Below are positions 24,365 through 33,297 of a stretch of DNA of 64,000 nt, piece after piece. How positions within the stretch are numbered: the stretch's first letter is position 1; each line of letters begins with the position of its first letter. The notes beneath the pieces are model-generated. The model ran no database searches. It was not told the DNA's origin and worked only from the letters and a program-made list of their open reading frames with translations. Where the stretch lies: the NCBI GenBank assembly GCA_027486585.1, contig JAIXOU010000122.1, forward strand, positions 62,001 to 126,000. The letters are read 5' to 3'. Position numbers and translations under genes: made by a program. Source of the DNA: Verrucomicrobiaceae bacterium (GTDB lineage: Bacteria; Verrucomicrobiota; Verrucomicrobiia; Verrucomicrobiales; Verrucomicrobiaceae).

Positions 24365-25629
24365 TAAACAAAGTCAGTGATGGATCCAAAATTGGCGTCG
24401 AAGAGTCGGCGGTAGGTGCGGAAAGCAAAGGAGTCGGTCATGCTGGCGACCCAGTCACAGACCAGTCGGGCGCGTGTGGCTGCATCAGGTGCTTTAGCGA
24501 TTTCGGTCTCCACGGTCGCGGGGAGTAGATGCAAATTGGAACCATCCCTTTCGATGTAGCGATCCCGTAAGACACCGAACAATTTGGTCAGGATGACGTC
24601 TGCCTTGTAATCGAGTTGTTGAAGTTGCGGGCTTCGGAAGACGAGGTCCAGAGAGATCTTTTTATTCATCTTCGACTGCGCTTTGACGGCTGGATCAATC
24701 GCTAGCCGATACTGATGTCGGCGCGTCATGGCGCTGAGAAAGGTGCTTTCTGGGACTAACTTCGTTGCTCGGATGTAATCACCAATGTGGCGGTTCAAGC
24801 GAGCTTCGACACGGCCTTCGCGGATGGCTTTGCAGAGGAAGACAACGTGTTCGGATTGCGCGGTATCGAGCGTCCTCGCCTCGGCCCAGCGTTCAAGAGT
24901 GGTCACATTGATGAAACCTGCATGGATGCCATCAGCGATGTCATTCAGGGAATAGGCGGTGTCATCTGCCCAGTCCATGATCTGGCATTCGATGCTCTTG
25001 AACTCATTGCGCACGTCTCCCGGCGTTAGTTCCACCGGGAAAGCCTGTCCACCGAGGGTGAAATCCAACCACTTTTCCTGGTTGTCATAAAGGTAGTGAT
25101 TCGGTGCCCCGCCAGCTTCGACATGCAGGGTTTTGTATTTTAAAATGGCATCCAGCAGGGCGCGGGACGGATTCATGCCATCACGGCCTTCATTAAAAAG
25201 AGTCTCTGTCAGCAGTCGCAGCGTCTGGGCATTTCCTTCAAAGCCACCGTAGGGCTGCATGAGATGATGGAGCGTTCGCTCGCCCGTATGACCGAATGGC
25301 GGATGACCGAGATCGTGGGCTAGGCAGGCGCATTCCACCAAGTCTGCATCAATGGAACAATCTTCGCCCAAAGACCCTTGCTGGGCCAACCAGCCGCAAA
25401 TCGAGCGCCCGATTTGGGCTACTTCGATGCTGTGAGTTAGCCGCGTGCGGTAGAAATCATACTCGCCGGACAAGAACACCTGGGTCTTGTTTTGGAGGCG
25501 ACGAAAGGCGCTGCTGTGGATGATCCGATCACGATCTATCTGAAAAGCGCTGCGATATTCGCCTGCATAGGCAGGGCGCGGCTTCAGAGTCTCAGAGTCA
25601 AAGGTGGAATAAAAACGGTTCGCGGACAT
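24364..25629 (-). CDS. dgt: Deoxyguanosinetriphosphate triphosphohydrolase-like protein
   Basis: 421 residues. An HD-domain enzyme that hydrolyses dNTPs to deoxynucleosides and triphosphate, which controls nucleotide pools and can limit phage. Metal-binding residues are visible in RTRLTHSIEVAQIGRSI (His66), CLAHDLGHPPFGHTGE (His105-Asp106) and a later Asp in IMDWADDTAYSLNDI. The N-terminal YRSAFQIDRDRIIHSSAFRR is characteristic. The gene precedes the lipase gene with a TAATG overlap. dGTP specificity cannot be told from the dNTPase-like paralogues by eye. Confidence 0.85.
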   Translation of the reverse strand: MSANRFYSTFDSETLKPRPAYAGEYRSAFQIDRDRIIHSSAFRRLQNKTQVFLSGEYDFYRTRLTHSIEVAQIGRSICGWLAQQGSLGEDCSIDADLVECACLAHDLGHPPFGHTGERTLHHLMQPYGGFEGNAQTLRLLTETLFNEGRDGMNPSRALLDAILKYKTLHVEAGGAPNHYLYDNQEKWLDFTLGGQAFPVELTPGDVRNEFKSIECQIMDWADDTAYSLNDIADGIHAGFINVTTLERWAEARTLDTAQSEHVVFLCKAIREGRVEARLNRHIGDYIRATKLVPESTFLSAMTRRHQYRLAIDPAVKAQSKMNKKISLDLVFRSPQLQQLDYKADVILTKLFGVLRDRYIERDGSNLHLLPATVETEIAKAPDAATRARLVCDWVASMTDSFAFRTYRRLFDANFGSITDFV

Positions 25630-25730
25630 CAGTGTCTGACGCTAGGCCGCGATTCCTCCATGGCAAGGCTGGCCATGCGCCTCTGTTTATCTCTCTTGAA
25701 TGCCTGAAACGGCGCGCCACACTCGGCATC

Positions 25731-27119
25731 GTGACTTCAGTGACCCCCAGCCTTATCTCCGCTCTCCAGTCGGCGCTTTCCCCTGACCGCGTTCTTACGC
25801 AGGCAGAGGATATTTTACCTTACAGCTTTGATGGCACGGCGGCCTTAAAAGTCAGGCCAGGAGCTGTCGTGTTTCCGCTGACTTCTGAAGAGGTCGCTGC
25901 CTGCGTGAAGCTGGCCCGCGCTGCCGAAGTGCCCGTGGTGACCCGTGGATCTGGAACTGGCCTTAGTGGCGGCAGTGTGCCGATTGCAGGTTGCCTGGTG
26001 ATTTGCCTCACACAGATGGATCAGATCATCGAGGTCGATGAAAAAAATCTCACCATTCACGCCCAAAGCGGGGTCATCACCAAGGATATCGACGATGCTG
26101 CAGGCCGAGTGGGTCTTTTTTACCCGCCTGATCCGGGCAGCATGAAGATCAGCACCATTGGTGGCAATGTGGCTGAAAATAGCGGCGGATTACGAGGCCT
26201 CAAATATGGCGTGACGCGTGATTATGTCATGGGGCTCACTGTGGTTCTGCCAGATGGCACTTTAACCACCCTGGGAAACAAATGCGTCAAAGACGTGGCT
26301 GGCTACTCCATGAAAGATGTGTTCATCGGCAGCGAAGGTACACTTGGCATCATTACGGAAGTGACTCTGAAGCTGGTTCCCAAACCGAAGGCGCGCAAGA
26401 CCATGCTAGCGCTCTATGATAGCATGGAAGCAGCGGCAGAGACAATCAGCGCTATCATCGCAGCCAAAATCATTCCCTGCACATTGGAGTTTCTGGATCG
26501 TGTGACCGTGCAGTGTGTCGAGGACTTTGCTAAAATCGGATTGCCCACGGATGTCGAGGCCGTCGTGCTCATGGAGACTGATGGACATCCAGTCGTGGTC
26601 GAAGAGGAGTCCGCCATGATGATGCAGCTAGCGCGAGAGAACGGGGCCCGTGAAGTCCGTGCAGCAGCGGATGATGCTGAGGCCTTGCGTCTGGCTACCG
26701 CACGCCGCAGCGCCTTCTCTGCCCTTGCCCGCTTGCGGCCCACGACGATTTTAGAAGATGTGACGGTGCCACGCACCGAGCTGGCTCACATGGTGAAGTT
26801 CATCCGAAAGGTTGCAGAGAAACATCGTCTGCAAGTCGGCACTTTTGGGCATCTGGGCGATGGCAATCTGCATCCGACTTTCCTCACGGACGAACGTGAT
26901 CATGAAGAGATGCACCGCGTTGAAGAAGCTCTCGAAGACATCGTCAATGAAACCATTCGCCTCGGTGGCACGGTTACAGGAGAGCACGGAGTTGGATTGG
27001 CTAAGAAGGCCTTTGTGAAACGCCAACTCGGAGAGGCCAGTTACGAACTCATGCGCAGCATCAAACGCGCCCTCGATCCTCAAGGGCTGCTCAATCCTGG
27101 GAAGATCTTTGATTTGTGA
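25731..27119 (+). CDS. FAD-linked glycolate/lactate oxidase subunit (GlcD-like)
   Basis: 462 residues from the GTG at 25731; an earlier in-frame GTG at 25632 would add 33 atypical residues. It is a vanillyl-alcohol-oxidase-type flavoprotein. VVTRGSGTGLSGGSVPIAGC is the FAD PP-loop, PPDPGSMKISTIGGNVAENS and GLKYGVTRDYVMGL follow, and FIGSEGTLGIITEVTL is typical of GlcD and D-lactate dehydrogenases. HLGDGNLHP and TGEHGVGLAKK near the C-terminus supply active-site His residues. The electron-transfer partners GlcE and GlcF are not adjacent, so it may work as a single-subunit D-2-hydroxyacid dehydrogenase. The next gene starts in its stop codon. Confidence 0.85.
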   Translation: MTSVTPSLISALQSALSPDRVLTQAEDILPYSFDGTAALKVRPGAVVFPLTSEEVAACVKLARAAEVPVVTRGSGTGLSGGSVPIAGCLVICLTQMDQIIEVDEKNLTIHAQSGVITKDIDDAAGRVGLFYPPDPGSMKISTIGGNVAENSGGLRGLKYGVTRDYVMGLTVVLPDGTLTTLGNKCVKDVAGYSMKDVFIGSEGTLGIITEVTLKLVPKPKARKTMLALYDSMEAAAETISAIIAAKIIPCTLEFLDRVTVQCVEDFAKIGLPTDVEAVVLMETDGHPVVVEEESAMMMQLARENGAREVRAAADDAEALRLATARRSAFSALARLRPTTILEDVTVPRTELAHMVKFIRKVAEKHRLQVGTFGHLGDGNLHPTFLTDERDHEEMHRVEEALEDIVNETIRLGGTVTGEHGVGLAKKAFVKRQLGEASYELMRSIKRALDPQGLLNPGKIFDL

Positions 27120-28186
27120 CTCAGCCCATGATTATCAGCGCAGAAGCTGTCTGCGCGCTAGGTTCCTCCATGCCAGAATGCCTGGAAACCTGGCGTGCAG
27201 GGCGCTCCGGCTTGTCCGTTGAGAATGATCGTCTGGTTGGTCGGATTCGAGACCGTGCTTTGATGAAAGGTCGCCGTTACGGGGCCGCTTCAAACATTGC
27301 CGTGCATGTGGCTAGGCAGGCTGTGCAGAAAGCGGGCTGGAACCATGAGCAAATCAAGAGTGCTTGGCTCTTTGCCGCCAGCAGTCGAGGCAACGCAGCC
27401 GAGCTTCTCGGTCAAAACCGTGAGCGTCGTCCTGTGAAGAGATTCAGTGCCAGCAATACGATTCACAGTGAGATTGCTGCTGCCGTGAGCATTGAACTCG
27501 GCATTCGCGGCCCTTGGCAGATGCTTTCCAGTGGCTGTTCATCAGGTTTGGACGCCCTTGGTATGGCCTGGATGGCTCTGCGCGCGGGGCTCACCCAACG
27601 GGCTATTGTACTGGCTGTTGATCTGCCTCTGGTTCCTGAGTTGGTTCGCGCCTTTCAGGAGACACATTTGCTTTCCATCAATGGCGTCAATGATCCGCTA
27701 TCGCCCATGACGACTGGTTTGCACTTGGGTGAGGCTGGCGTGGCCGTGACTCTGGAGATGTCAGACACAGGTCTCGCCGAAATGACGCATTACTCGGCCA
27801 ACAGTGACGCCTACGACTCCCTTATGATCCCTCAGGATGGCGCGCCACTGGCGGAGTTGCTTGGTGTCTATTCTCGCCCAGCTTTGATTTGTCCGCACGC
27901 CACAGGCACCTTGAATCATGCGCAGTCTGAGATGCAGGCTCTGCGCACCGCCTTTGCCGATGTGCCACCCTTGCTGTTGTTAAAACCCTTCACGGGTCAC
28001 ACTCTCGGCGCCTGTGGTCTGCTTGATGTTGCTCTGATTGCCTCTGCTTTGCCTGTGTTGCCAGGAAATCTCGCGGGTTTGACCGGTGTTAGCTCAGAGA
28101 CCTTCACTTTAAACCACGGTGACGAAATCCTCAAAATCGCCTCTGGCATGGGTGGTCATAATGCGGTTGTGACATTGAGGGTTTGA
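27116..28186 (+). CDS. Beta-ketoacyl synthase-like protein
   Basis: 356 residues from a GTG overlapping the GlcD stop (GTGA); an ATG at 27128 is also possible. It is a shorter-than-usual thiolase-fold ketosynthase (typical KAS II is about 410). All three catalytic positions appear: Cys141 in LSSGCSSGLDALG, His261 in CPHATGTLNHAQSE, and Lys290/His295 in LKPFTGHTLGACGL. It should therefore be able to condense acyl chains. The N-terminal quarter is divergent. There is no acyl carrier protein or other fatty-acid gene next to it. A role in a specialised lipid or aryl-polyene-like pathway is possible but unsupported here. Confidence 0.75.
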   Translation: MTQPMIISAEAVCALGSSMPECLETWRAGRSGLSVENDRLVGRIRDRALMKGRRYGAASNIAVHVARQAVQKAGWNHEQIKSAWLFAASSRGNAAELLGQNRERRPVKRFSASNTIHSEIAAAVSIELGIRGPWQMLSSGCSSGLDALGMAWMALRAGLTQRAIVLAVDLPLVPELVRAFQETHLLSINGVNDPLSPMTTGLHLGEAGVAVTLEMSDTGLAEMTHYSANSDAYDSLMIPQDGAPLAELLGVYSRPALICPHATGTLNHAQSEMQALRTAFADVPPLLLLKPFTGHTLGACGLLDVALIASALPVLPGNLAGLTGVSSETFTLNHGDEILKIASGMGGHNAVVTLRV

Positions 28187-28220
28187 GAAATCCTGAAGTC
28201 AGCATGATAGAAAGGATCTG

Positions 28221-29471
28221 ATGGAAACCTCTGCAACCCCACCTTGGGAAACAAAGAAGAAGACGGTCAAACGTGGCCTGCTACGGAAGCTGCTGCTTTG
28301 GGGCTTCTTTATCGGGTTGATTGGTTTTGTGGGGTATGGATTGAAACCAAAGCCGATCCCCGTAGAGACGGCGCCGGTGACTCGTGGGCCTTTGACCGTA
28401 AGTGTTCTGGAAGAAGGCAAGACTCGGATCCGAAATCGCTACGTGGTGGCTGCCCCTGTTTCGGGTCAGATGCGGCGGATTGCTTTGAAGGCTGGGGATG
28501 AAGTGAAGGCCAATGAAACGGTGCTGACGGTGATCGAGCCTGGGCTGGCGCCGCTACTGGATTCACGTAGCCAAGCGCAAGCTGAGGCTGTGATTGCTGG
28601 GGCTAATGCGGCGCGGATGCAGGCAGACCAATCTCTGGAGATGGCGCGCACCTCGGCGCAGTTTGCTCGAGCTAGCTGGGAACGCGTGAAGTCGAATGCC
28701 AGTCAGGGGAGTATATCCGTTACAGATCGGGAGGGCATTGAAAGAGAAGCACTGCTCCGTGAACGTGAGGTCAGAGCGGGAGAGTTTAAGCTGAAGGTGG
28801 CTGACTTTGAGGTGGAGCAGGCCAAGGCCGCTCTGTTGCAATTGACCACGCCATCAGGTTCAAGCGCTATCGTGGAAGTGAAGGCCCCGGTGAGTGGATG
28901 CGTTCTCAAGGTGCAGCAGGAAAGCGCGCTCATTGTGGCAGCAGGCACGGCGCTTTTAGAGATCGGTGATCCAGCCGATCTCGAGATCGAGGCTGAGATT
29001 CTTTCCCGAGATGCGGTCTCTATCCGTCAAGGCGCGGAGGTTCTAGTGGAGCAATGGGGCGGTGAATCGCCTCTCAAAGCGCGTGTCCGTCGGATCGAAC
29101 CTGCTGCTTTTACCAAAGTCTCAGCGCTCGGCGTTGAGGAGCAGCGGGTGATTGTTCTGAGTGATCTAGATTCACCTCCAGAAACCGCGCGTGCTTTAGG
29201 GGATCGCTATCGAGTCGAGGTCCGCGTTGCCATCTGGCGTGAGGCAGATGTGCTTTTAGTGCCTAGTGGTGCTCTGTTCCGTGAAGGGCGCGATTGGAAA
29301 ACGTTTAGCCTGAATGCTGGCAAAGCCGTTAAATCTATCGTCCAGACTGGACGCACCGATGGCAAATCAACGCAGGTCCTTGGCGGATTAAAAGAAGGCG
29401 ATTTGGTCTTGATGCATCCACCTGATGTCGTGACAGATGGCAGTGATGTCGTGCAGCGTGTGGTGGAGTAA
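28221..29471 (+). CDS. HlyD/MacA-type periplasmic adaptor protein
   Basis: 416 residues behind a GAAAGG ribosome-binding site. One N-terminal membrane helix (LLLWGFFIGLIGFVGYGL) anchors a periplasmic adaptor. VVAAPVSGQMRRIALKAGDE is the first half of a lipoyl-like domain, a long alpha hairpin follows (about residues 112-205), and VEVKAPVSGCVLKVQQES is the second half. A beta-barrel and membrane-proximal domain with VPSGALFREGRDWKTFSL complete the fold. Such adaptors bridge an inner-membrane ABC or RND pump to an outer-membrane channel. No pump gene is directly adjacent; the next gene encodes an unrelated secreted protein. Confidence 0.82.
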   Translation: METSATPPWETKKKTVKRGLLRKLLLWGFFIGLIGFVGYGLKPKPIPVETAPVTRGPLTVSVLEEGKTRIRNRYVVAAPVSGQMRRIALKAGDEVKANETVLTVIEPGLAPLLDSRSQAQAEAVIAGANAARMQADQSLEMARTSAQFARASWERVKSNASQGSISVTDREGIEREALLREREVRAGEFKLKVADFEVEQAKAALLQLTTPSGSSAIVEVKAPVSGCVLKVQQESALIVAAGTALLEIGDPADLEIEAEILSRDAVSIRQGAEVLVEQWGGESPLKARVRRIEPAAFTKVSALGVEEQRVIVLSDLDSPPETARALGDRYRVEVRVAIWREADVLLVPSGALFREGRDWKTFSLNAGKAVKSIVQTGRTDGKSTQVLGGLKEGDLVLMHPPDVVTDGSDVVQRVVE

Positions 29472-29532
29472 TATTTATCTGAGTGTGTTTCCTGTAACTT
29501 CTGAGCAGGGAAATCGTTGAAAGCCATTCCTC

Positions 29533-30546
29533 ATGTTTCGTTTCAGCTTTCTCTTTTTCATCGCGACGGTCAGTCTTCACGCCGTTTCCTGCGCTTGCAC
29601 GATCCCGGTTTTTCGTTATGCGCTGGATCGTTGGGAAGCGGATCCATTTCATCTCGTCCTGCCAGCAACGTCGTCTAGCGATGCCGCTCTAACGGATGCC
29701 CTGCGTCCACTGCGGGCCAATGGGAAAGCCAATCTGGAGATCACCACGGCCAAAGATGCGGCAACTGAGGCCGTGCTTTTTTCCTCCCGAGAAAGTGATA
29801 AGCCTGTCTGGACTGGTGCTCTGGACAAAGTAACTCTTGAGGCACTTCTGGACTCGCCGGGTCGTCAAAAAATCCTTCAGCAAATCCTCGCGGGTGACTC
29901 TGCCATTTGGGTGCTCGTTGAGGGGGGCACGCCCGAGGATCAGGCCGAGGTGGAGCGCATCGAAAAGCGTTTGAAGTTCCTGGAGCAGGTTGCTTCACTG
30001 CCGATTCAAGATCCCAATGATCCGGATAGCCAACTGGGACCAGGGCCAGCGCTCAAGCTCAAGTTTGCCACCCTGAGGCTGCGTCGAGACGATCCCAAAG
30101 AGAAGGTTCTTTTATCCATGTTGGCGGGTCCAAAAAATAGCTTTGATCCAGTGACGACCAGCTTTGCTGCCGCTGTGTTTGGTAAAGGCCGTGTGCTAGG
30201 CGCATGGCCCATCGAGGATCTGGATGATGCATCGTTGGAAGATGCCTGCATGTTCCTTGTCGGCCGCTGTGGCTGCCGTATTAAAAGCGGAAATCCAGGC
30301 TGGGACTTATTGTTGAATGTCGATTGGGAGGTGGCCTTGGCGAAAGCTGGAGAAACCGCGCCGCAACCTCCCGTGGCGGTAGAGCAGAAGAAGCCTGAAG
30401 CCGTGACCATCAAGGCTGAAACTAAAATGGCTGAGGCTTCATCCTCTTCTTCAGATCCACGGATGAACAGCACCTTACTCATTGGGGCGGCCGTTTTCCT
30501 TTCCACGTTGGCTCTGTTCTTCCTGCGTGGGAATGGCAAGAAATAG
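29533..30546 (+). CDS. Secreted/membrane protein of unknown function
   Basis: 337 residues. N-terminal signal FRFSFLFFIATVSLHAVSC followed by ACTIPVFRYALDRWEADPF, so the mature protein is exported. A second hydrophobic helix near the C-terminus (LLIGAAVFLSTLALFFL) with a basic end suggests anchoring in the inner membrane with the body in the periplasm. A cluster of cysteines (MFLVGRCGCRIKSGNPGWDL) precedes a Pro/Glu/Ser-rich linker. No known family is recognised. It follows the HlyD-type adaptor by 61 bp on the same strand and could work with it. Confidence 0.65.
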   Translation: MFRFSFLFFIATVSLHAVSCACTIPVFRYALDRWEADPFHLVLPATSSSDAALTDALRPLRANGKANLEITTAKDAATEAVLFSSRESDKPVWTGALDKVTLEALLDSPGRQKILQQILAGDSAIWVLVEGGTPEDQAEVERIEKRLKFLEQVASLPIQDPNDPDSQLGPGPALKLKFATLRLRRDDPKEKVLLSMLAGPKNSFDPVTTSFAAAVFGKGRVLGAWPIEDLDDASLEDACMFLVGRCGCRIKSGNPGWDLLLNVDWEVALAKAGETAPQPPVAVEQKKPEAVTIKAETKMAEASSSSSDPRMNSTLLIGAAVFLSTLALFFLRGNGKK

Positions 30547-30569
30547 TCGGCTGACTTCTCCAAACCACG

Positions 30570-30968
30570 TCAAACAAGCGACAGATCGGGCACCAGAAGT
30601 AGGCCGGGCATATCCACGAAGTGTGGATCTGGACTGATCAACGTGGCACCGATTCGGATCGCACAAGCGGCGATGGTAATGTCTGTGGCTGGCGGCCATT
30701 TACCTTTCCTGCCCAACTTCCATCCAATCTCACTTACCTTCCTCCACAGATTTGGGTCAGTGGGAATCTCTGGAACGATGTCAAAGAATTGTTCCATTTG
30801 CTCATAGCGCTGCTCTTCCTTCATGCCACGAAGAACTTCTGCTCTTACGACACCACAATTATAGAGGCGACCCGCAAGCAGATAAGGTGCTAAAACCTTT
30901 CGGGGATCTTGGCCTGCACGCATCAGGCCGATGTAGATGGCCGAGTCACAAAGGATGTCTGTGGTCAT
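30570..30968 (-). CDS. PIN-domain toxin (VapC-like)
   Basis: 132 residues. PIN ribonuclease fold with the expected acidic set: Asp8 in ILCDSAIYIGL, Glu44 in VVRAEVLRGM, Asp96 in PPATDITIAACAI and Asp114 in ISPDPHFVDM. VapC toxins cleave tRNA or rRNA to stop growth. Its ATG overlaps the antitoxin stop (ATGA), so the two are translationally coupled. The target is not predictable. Confidence 0.82.
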   Translation of the reverse strand: MTTDILCDSAIYIGLMRAGQDPRKVLAPYLLAGRLYNCGVVRAEVLRGMKEEQRYEQMEQFFDIVPEIPTDPNLWRKVSEIGWKLGRKGKWPPATDITIAACAIRIGATLISPDPHFVDMPGLLLVPDLSLV

Positions 30969-31219
30969 TTGCTGCGTGCAGGTTTGCTGTATTTGATCGG
31001 GATAGAGCTTATGTTTCTCATGGCGATCACATCGTAGCTAGGATCCACGGCTGCTTTGGCTTCCTCCATGGTCCAAGGAGTTTTTACGATTTTGTTAATG
31101 GTGGCGATTCTGAGGGCTTCGGTTAAGGCCCAATCAATGGTCTCTTTCCTGGTTTTAAAGCCGCCAGTTGCCATGACGGCGTCGAGCTTGTCTTCGTCTA
31201 TTTCTACGGTGGTTTTCAT
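30965..31219 (-). CDS. VapB-type antitoxin
   Basis: 84 residues from the ATG at 31219; a longer frame upstream lacks protein-like sequence. KTTVEIDEDKLDAVMATGGF then KTRKETIDWALTEALRIATI is the VapB/type II antitoxin DNA-binding domain (ribbon-helix-helix-like). The C-terminal part (TPWTMEEAKAAVDPSYDV) would wrap around the toxin. Antitoxin-first order, a 4-nt overlap with the PIN gene and a tandem 12-bp repeat directly upstream all support a vapBC module. Confidence 0.78.
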   Translation of the reverse strand: MKTTVEIDEDKLDAVMATGGFKTRKETIDWALTEALRIATINKIVKTPWTMEEAKAAVDPSYDVIAMRNISSIPIKYSKPARSK

Positions 31220-31223
31220 TGTG

Positions 31224-31247
31224 GCATAAATATGGGCATAAGTATGG
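31224..31247 (-). promoter_or_regulatory. Candidate vapBC operator: tandem 12-bp repeat
   Basis: GCATAAATATGG is followed directly by GCATAAGTATGG, one mismatch apart, starting 5 bp upstream of the vapB ATG and overlapping its likely promoter. VapB proteins autoregulate by binding short repeats near their own start. Confidence 0.4.
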
Positions 31248-31338
31248 CTCCGTAAAGTGCTTTCCAGAAATTTTTCAAATAAAGAGTCGTTTTGTTGAGG
31301 CGGCAATGCCTGCACCTATCCGTAAATCGTATCCAACC

Positions 31339-32865
31339 ATGCTTCGAAAAATCATTGCTCTCGTTTTAATCTCTGCCGCTGCCGCTCTGTTGGTCTTGGC
31401 GCTGCGTCAGGCTCCAAGCACTGACCGCTCGCTCATGGTTTATTGCGCGGCAGGCATGAAGCAGCCAGTGGAGCAAATCGCGCTTCAGTTTGAGAAAGAG
31501 TCGGGGACTCAGATCGAGCTTCAATTCGGTGGGACCGGAACGCTTTTGTCACAGTTACGAATTGCTAAAAAAGGGGATCTTTTTATCGCAGCAGATGAAG
31601 GTTCTCTCGAAGAAGCCAGGAAGTTGGGTGTGATCGAGGAGAGCCTCCCCTTAGCTGAGCAGCATCCCGTCATTGCTGTTGCTAAAGGCAATCCCAAAGG
31701 TGTGCAAACCTTGGCTGATCTTAGTCGGCCCGAGGTTAGGCTGGCGCTACCCAATCCAGAGGCGGCCAGTATAGGGAAGGTCGCAAAAAAACTGCTCGGC
31801 AGTCAATGGGAAGCTTTGGCGGCTAAAGCTGCTGTGATGAAACCGACGGTTACAGAGATCGCTGCCGATGTGAAGCTGGGGGCTAGCGATGCTGCTTTGG
31901 TTTGGGATAGCACCGTGCCACAATTTGAAGGGCTAGAAATGATCCAAGTGCCTGAGCTTTCGGCTCATGCTGAAAAGGTCAGCGTCGGCGTTTTAAAGTC
32001 GGCCGCGAGTTCTGTGGAGGCTTTGAAATTTGCTCGTTACCTTGCCGCGCCAGACAAGGGTGGGGCTATCTTTCAGAAGCAAGGCTTTCAGATCGTCGCA
32101 GGTGATCGCTGGGTCGAGAAGCCAGAACTCATTCTTTACAGCGGAGGTGTCAATCGTCCCGCTATCGAGGGTTTGGTTCAGGAGTTTGCCAGTCGTGAGG
32201 GTATCAGTGTTACGACCGTTTTTAATGGCTGTGGGATTCTCTGTGCCGCCATGAAGACGATGAAAGATAGCACGGCACCGAAGTTTCCAGATGTCTATTA
32301 TGCCTGTGATGTCTGCTTCGTCCCGCCAGTGGCCGAGCACTTTCCAGAGGCCATCTTACTGACAGAAGCCGAGATCGTGATTGCTGTGCCAAAGGGGAAT
32401 CCTAAAGGCATCCACACGCTAGCGGACCTGGCCCAAGCGGGCCTTCGTGTTGGCCTGTGTAATGCCGAGCAGTCCACCTTGGGATTCATGACGGCAGGTA
32501 TTTTGCGCAGCATGAATCTGTTTGATAGTGTCAGTAAAAACGCTTCCAGCCAAGTGCCAACAGGAGACTTTTTGGTCAATCAGCTCCGGACCGGTTCTCT
32601 AGATGCTGCTGTCGTCTATCGCACAAACCTCCAAAAGCAGTTGGAGCATTTTGAAGCCATCGCCCTGCCAGCCGATAAGGCCAAAGCAGTGCAACCCTTT
32701 GCTGTACGTAAGGACTCACCCAACCGTGAATTAGGCAAGCGTCTGCTCGCCTATCTCCGCGCGCACAAGGAGAGTTTTGAAAAAGCTGGATTCGTCTGGC
32801 GCGGAGATAGTGTACCCGTGAAGAGTACAGAGCTTGAGATTCCTGATTACCTCAAGCAGAAGTAA
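31339..32865 (+). CDS. Double-domain molybdate/tungstate-type substrate-binding protein (ModA-like)
   Basis: 508 residues from the ATG at 31339 (ATG 31306 is an alternative). A signal/anchor helix (KIIALVLISAAAALLVLAL) is followed by two tandem SBP_bac_11 domains. Domain 1 starts SLMVYCAAGMKQPVEQIALQ and has FGGTGTLLSQLRIAKKGDLF and VIAVAKGNPKGVQTLADL. Domain 2 starts LILYSGGVNRPAIEGLVQEF and has VIAVPKGNPKGIHTLADLAQ. Domain 2 carries four extra cysteines (NGCGILCAAM and YYACDVCFVPP). A normal ModA is one domain of about 250 residues, so this is a fusion or duplication. No modB or modC is adjacent. The ligand could be molybdate, tungstate or another oxyanion. Confidence 0.8.
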   Translation: MLRKIIALVLISAAAALLVLALRQAPSTDRSLMVYCAAGMKQPVEQIALQFEKESGTQIELQFGGTGTLLSQLRIAKKGDLFIAADEGSLEEARKLGVIEESLPLAEQHPVIAVAKGNPKGVQTLADLSRPEVRLALPNPEAASIGKVAKKLLGSQWEALAAKAAVMKPTVTEIAADVKLGASDAALVWDSTVPQFEGLEMIQVPELSAHAEKVSVGVLKSAASSVEALKFARYLAAPDKGGAIFQKQGFQIVAGDRWVEKPELILYSGGVNRPAIEGLVQEFASREGISVTTVFNGCGILCAAMKTMKDSTAPKFPDVYYACDVCFVPPVAEHFPEAILLTEAEIVIAVPKGNPKGIHTLADLAQAGLRVGLCNAEQSTLGFMTAGILRSMNLFDSVSKNASSQVPTGDFLVNQLRTGSLDAAVVYRTNLQKQLEHFEAIALPADKAKAVQPFAVRKDSPNRELGKRLLAYLRAHKESFEKAGFVWRGDSVPVKSTELEIPDYLKQK

Positions 32866-32868
32866 GTC

Positions 32869-33297
32869 ATGCGCACACTCATCCTTCTTGTTCTGGCTCT
32901 AACGCTCAATGCCTGTCGTCCGGCAGAGACTGGCGCTACAGGGATAGAGCCGCCTGATGTCCTGCCGGCATCCGTTCAAGAGCTGACTCCTGACCAGGCT
33001 CTCAGCCTGATGCAAAACACACCTGAGCTGGTGATTCTCGATGCGCGTGAACAATGGGAAATCAAACAGGATGGACGTATCGCTGGTTCTATCTACGTCG
33101 ATTATTTAAATGGCGGGCGATTTGCTGAGAACACAGCCAAGCTTGATCCGAAAAAGCCGACGCTGATTTATTGCGCCATTGGAGAGCGCTCTCGTCTCGG
33201 GGCTGCTACTCTAGTCAAGAAGGGGTTCACTCAGCTTTCGGTTTTATCTGGGGGCTTTGAGGCTTGGCTGGCTCAAGCGAAGCCGATTCAGAAGTAG
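32869..33297 (+). CDS. Rhodanese-domain lipoprotein
   Basis: 142 residues with a lipoprotein signal (LILLVLALTLNAC, lipid-accepting Cys16). The rhodanese domain has LVILDAREQWEIKQDGRIAG and the active loop YCAIGERSRLG with Cys102, so it should carry a persulfide. It starts 4 nt after the ModA-like gene and probably shares its transcript. Its 3' end overlaps the convergent NlpC/P60 gene by 71 bp. Function in the periplasm, perhaps sulfur transfer or redox, is an inference. Confidence 0.82.
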   Translation: MRTLILLVLALTLNACRPAETGATGIEPPDVLPASVQELTPDQALSLMQNTPELVILDAREQWEIKQDGRIAGSIYVDYLNGGRFAENTAKLDPKKPTLIYCAIGERSRLGAATLVKKGFTQLSVLSGGFEAWLAQAKPIQK

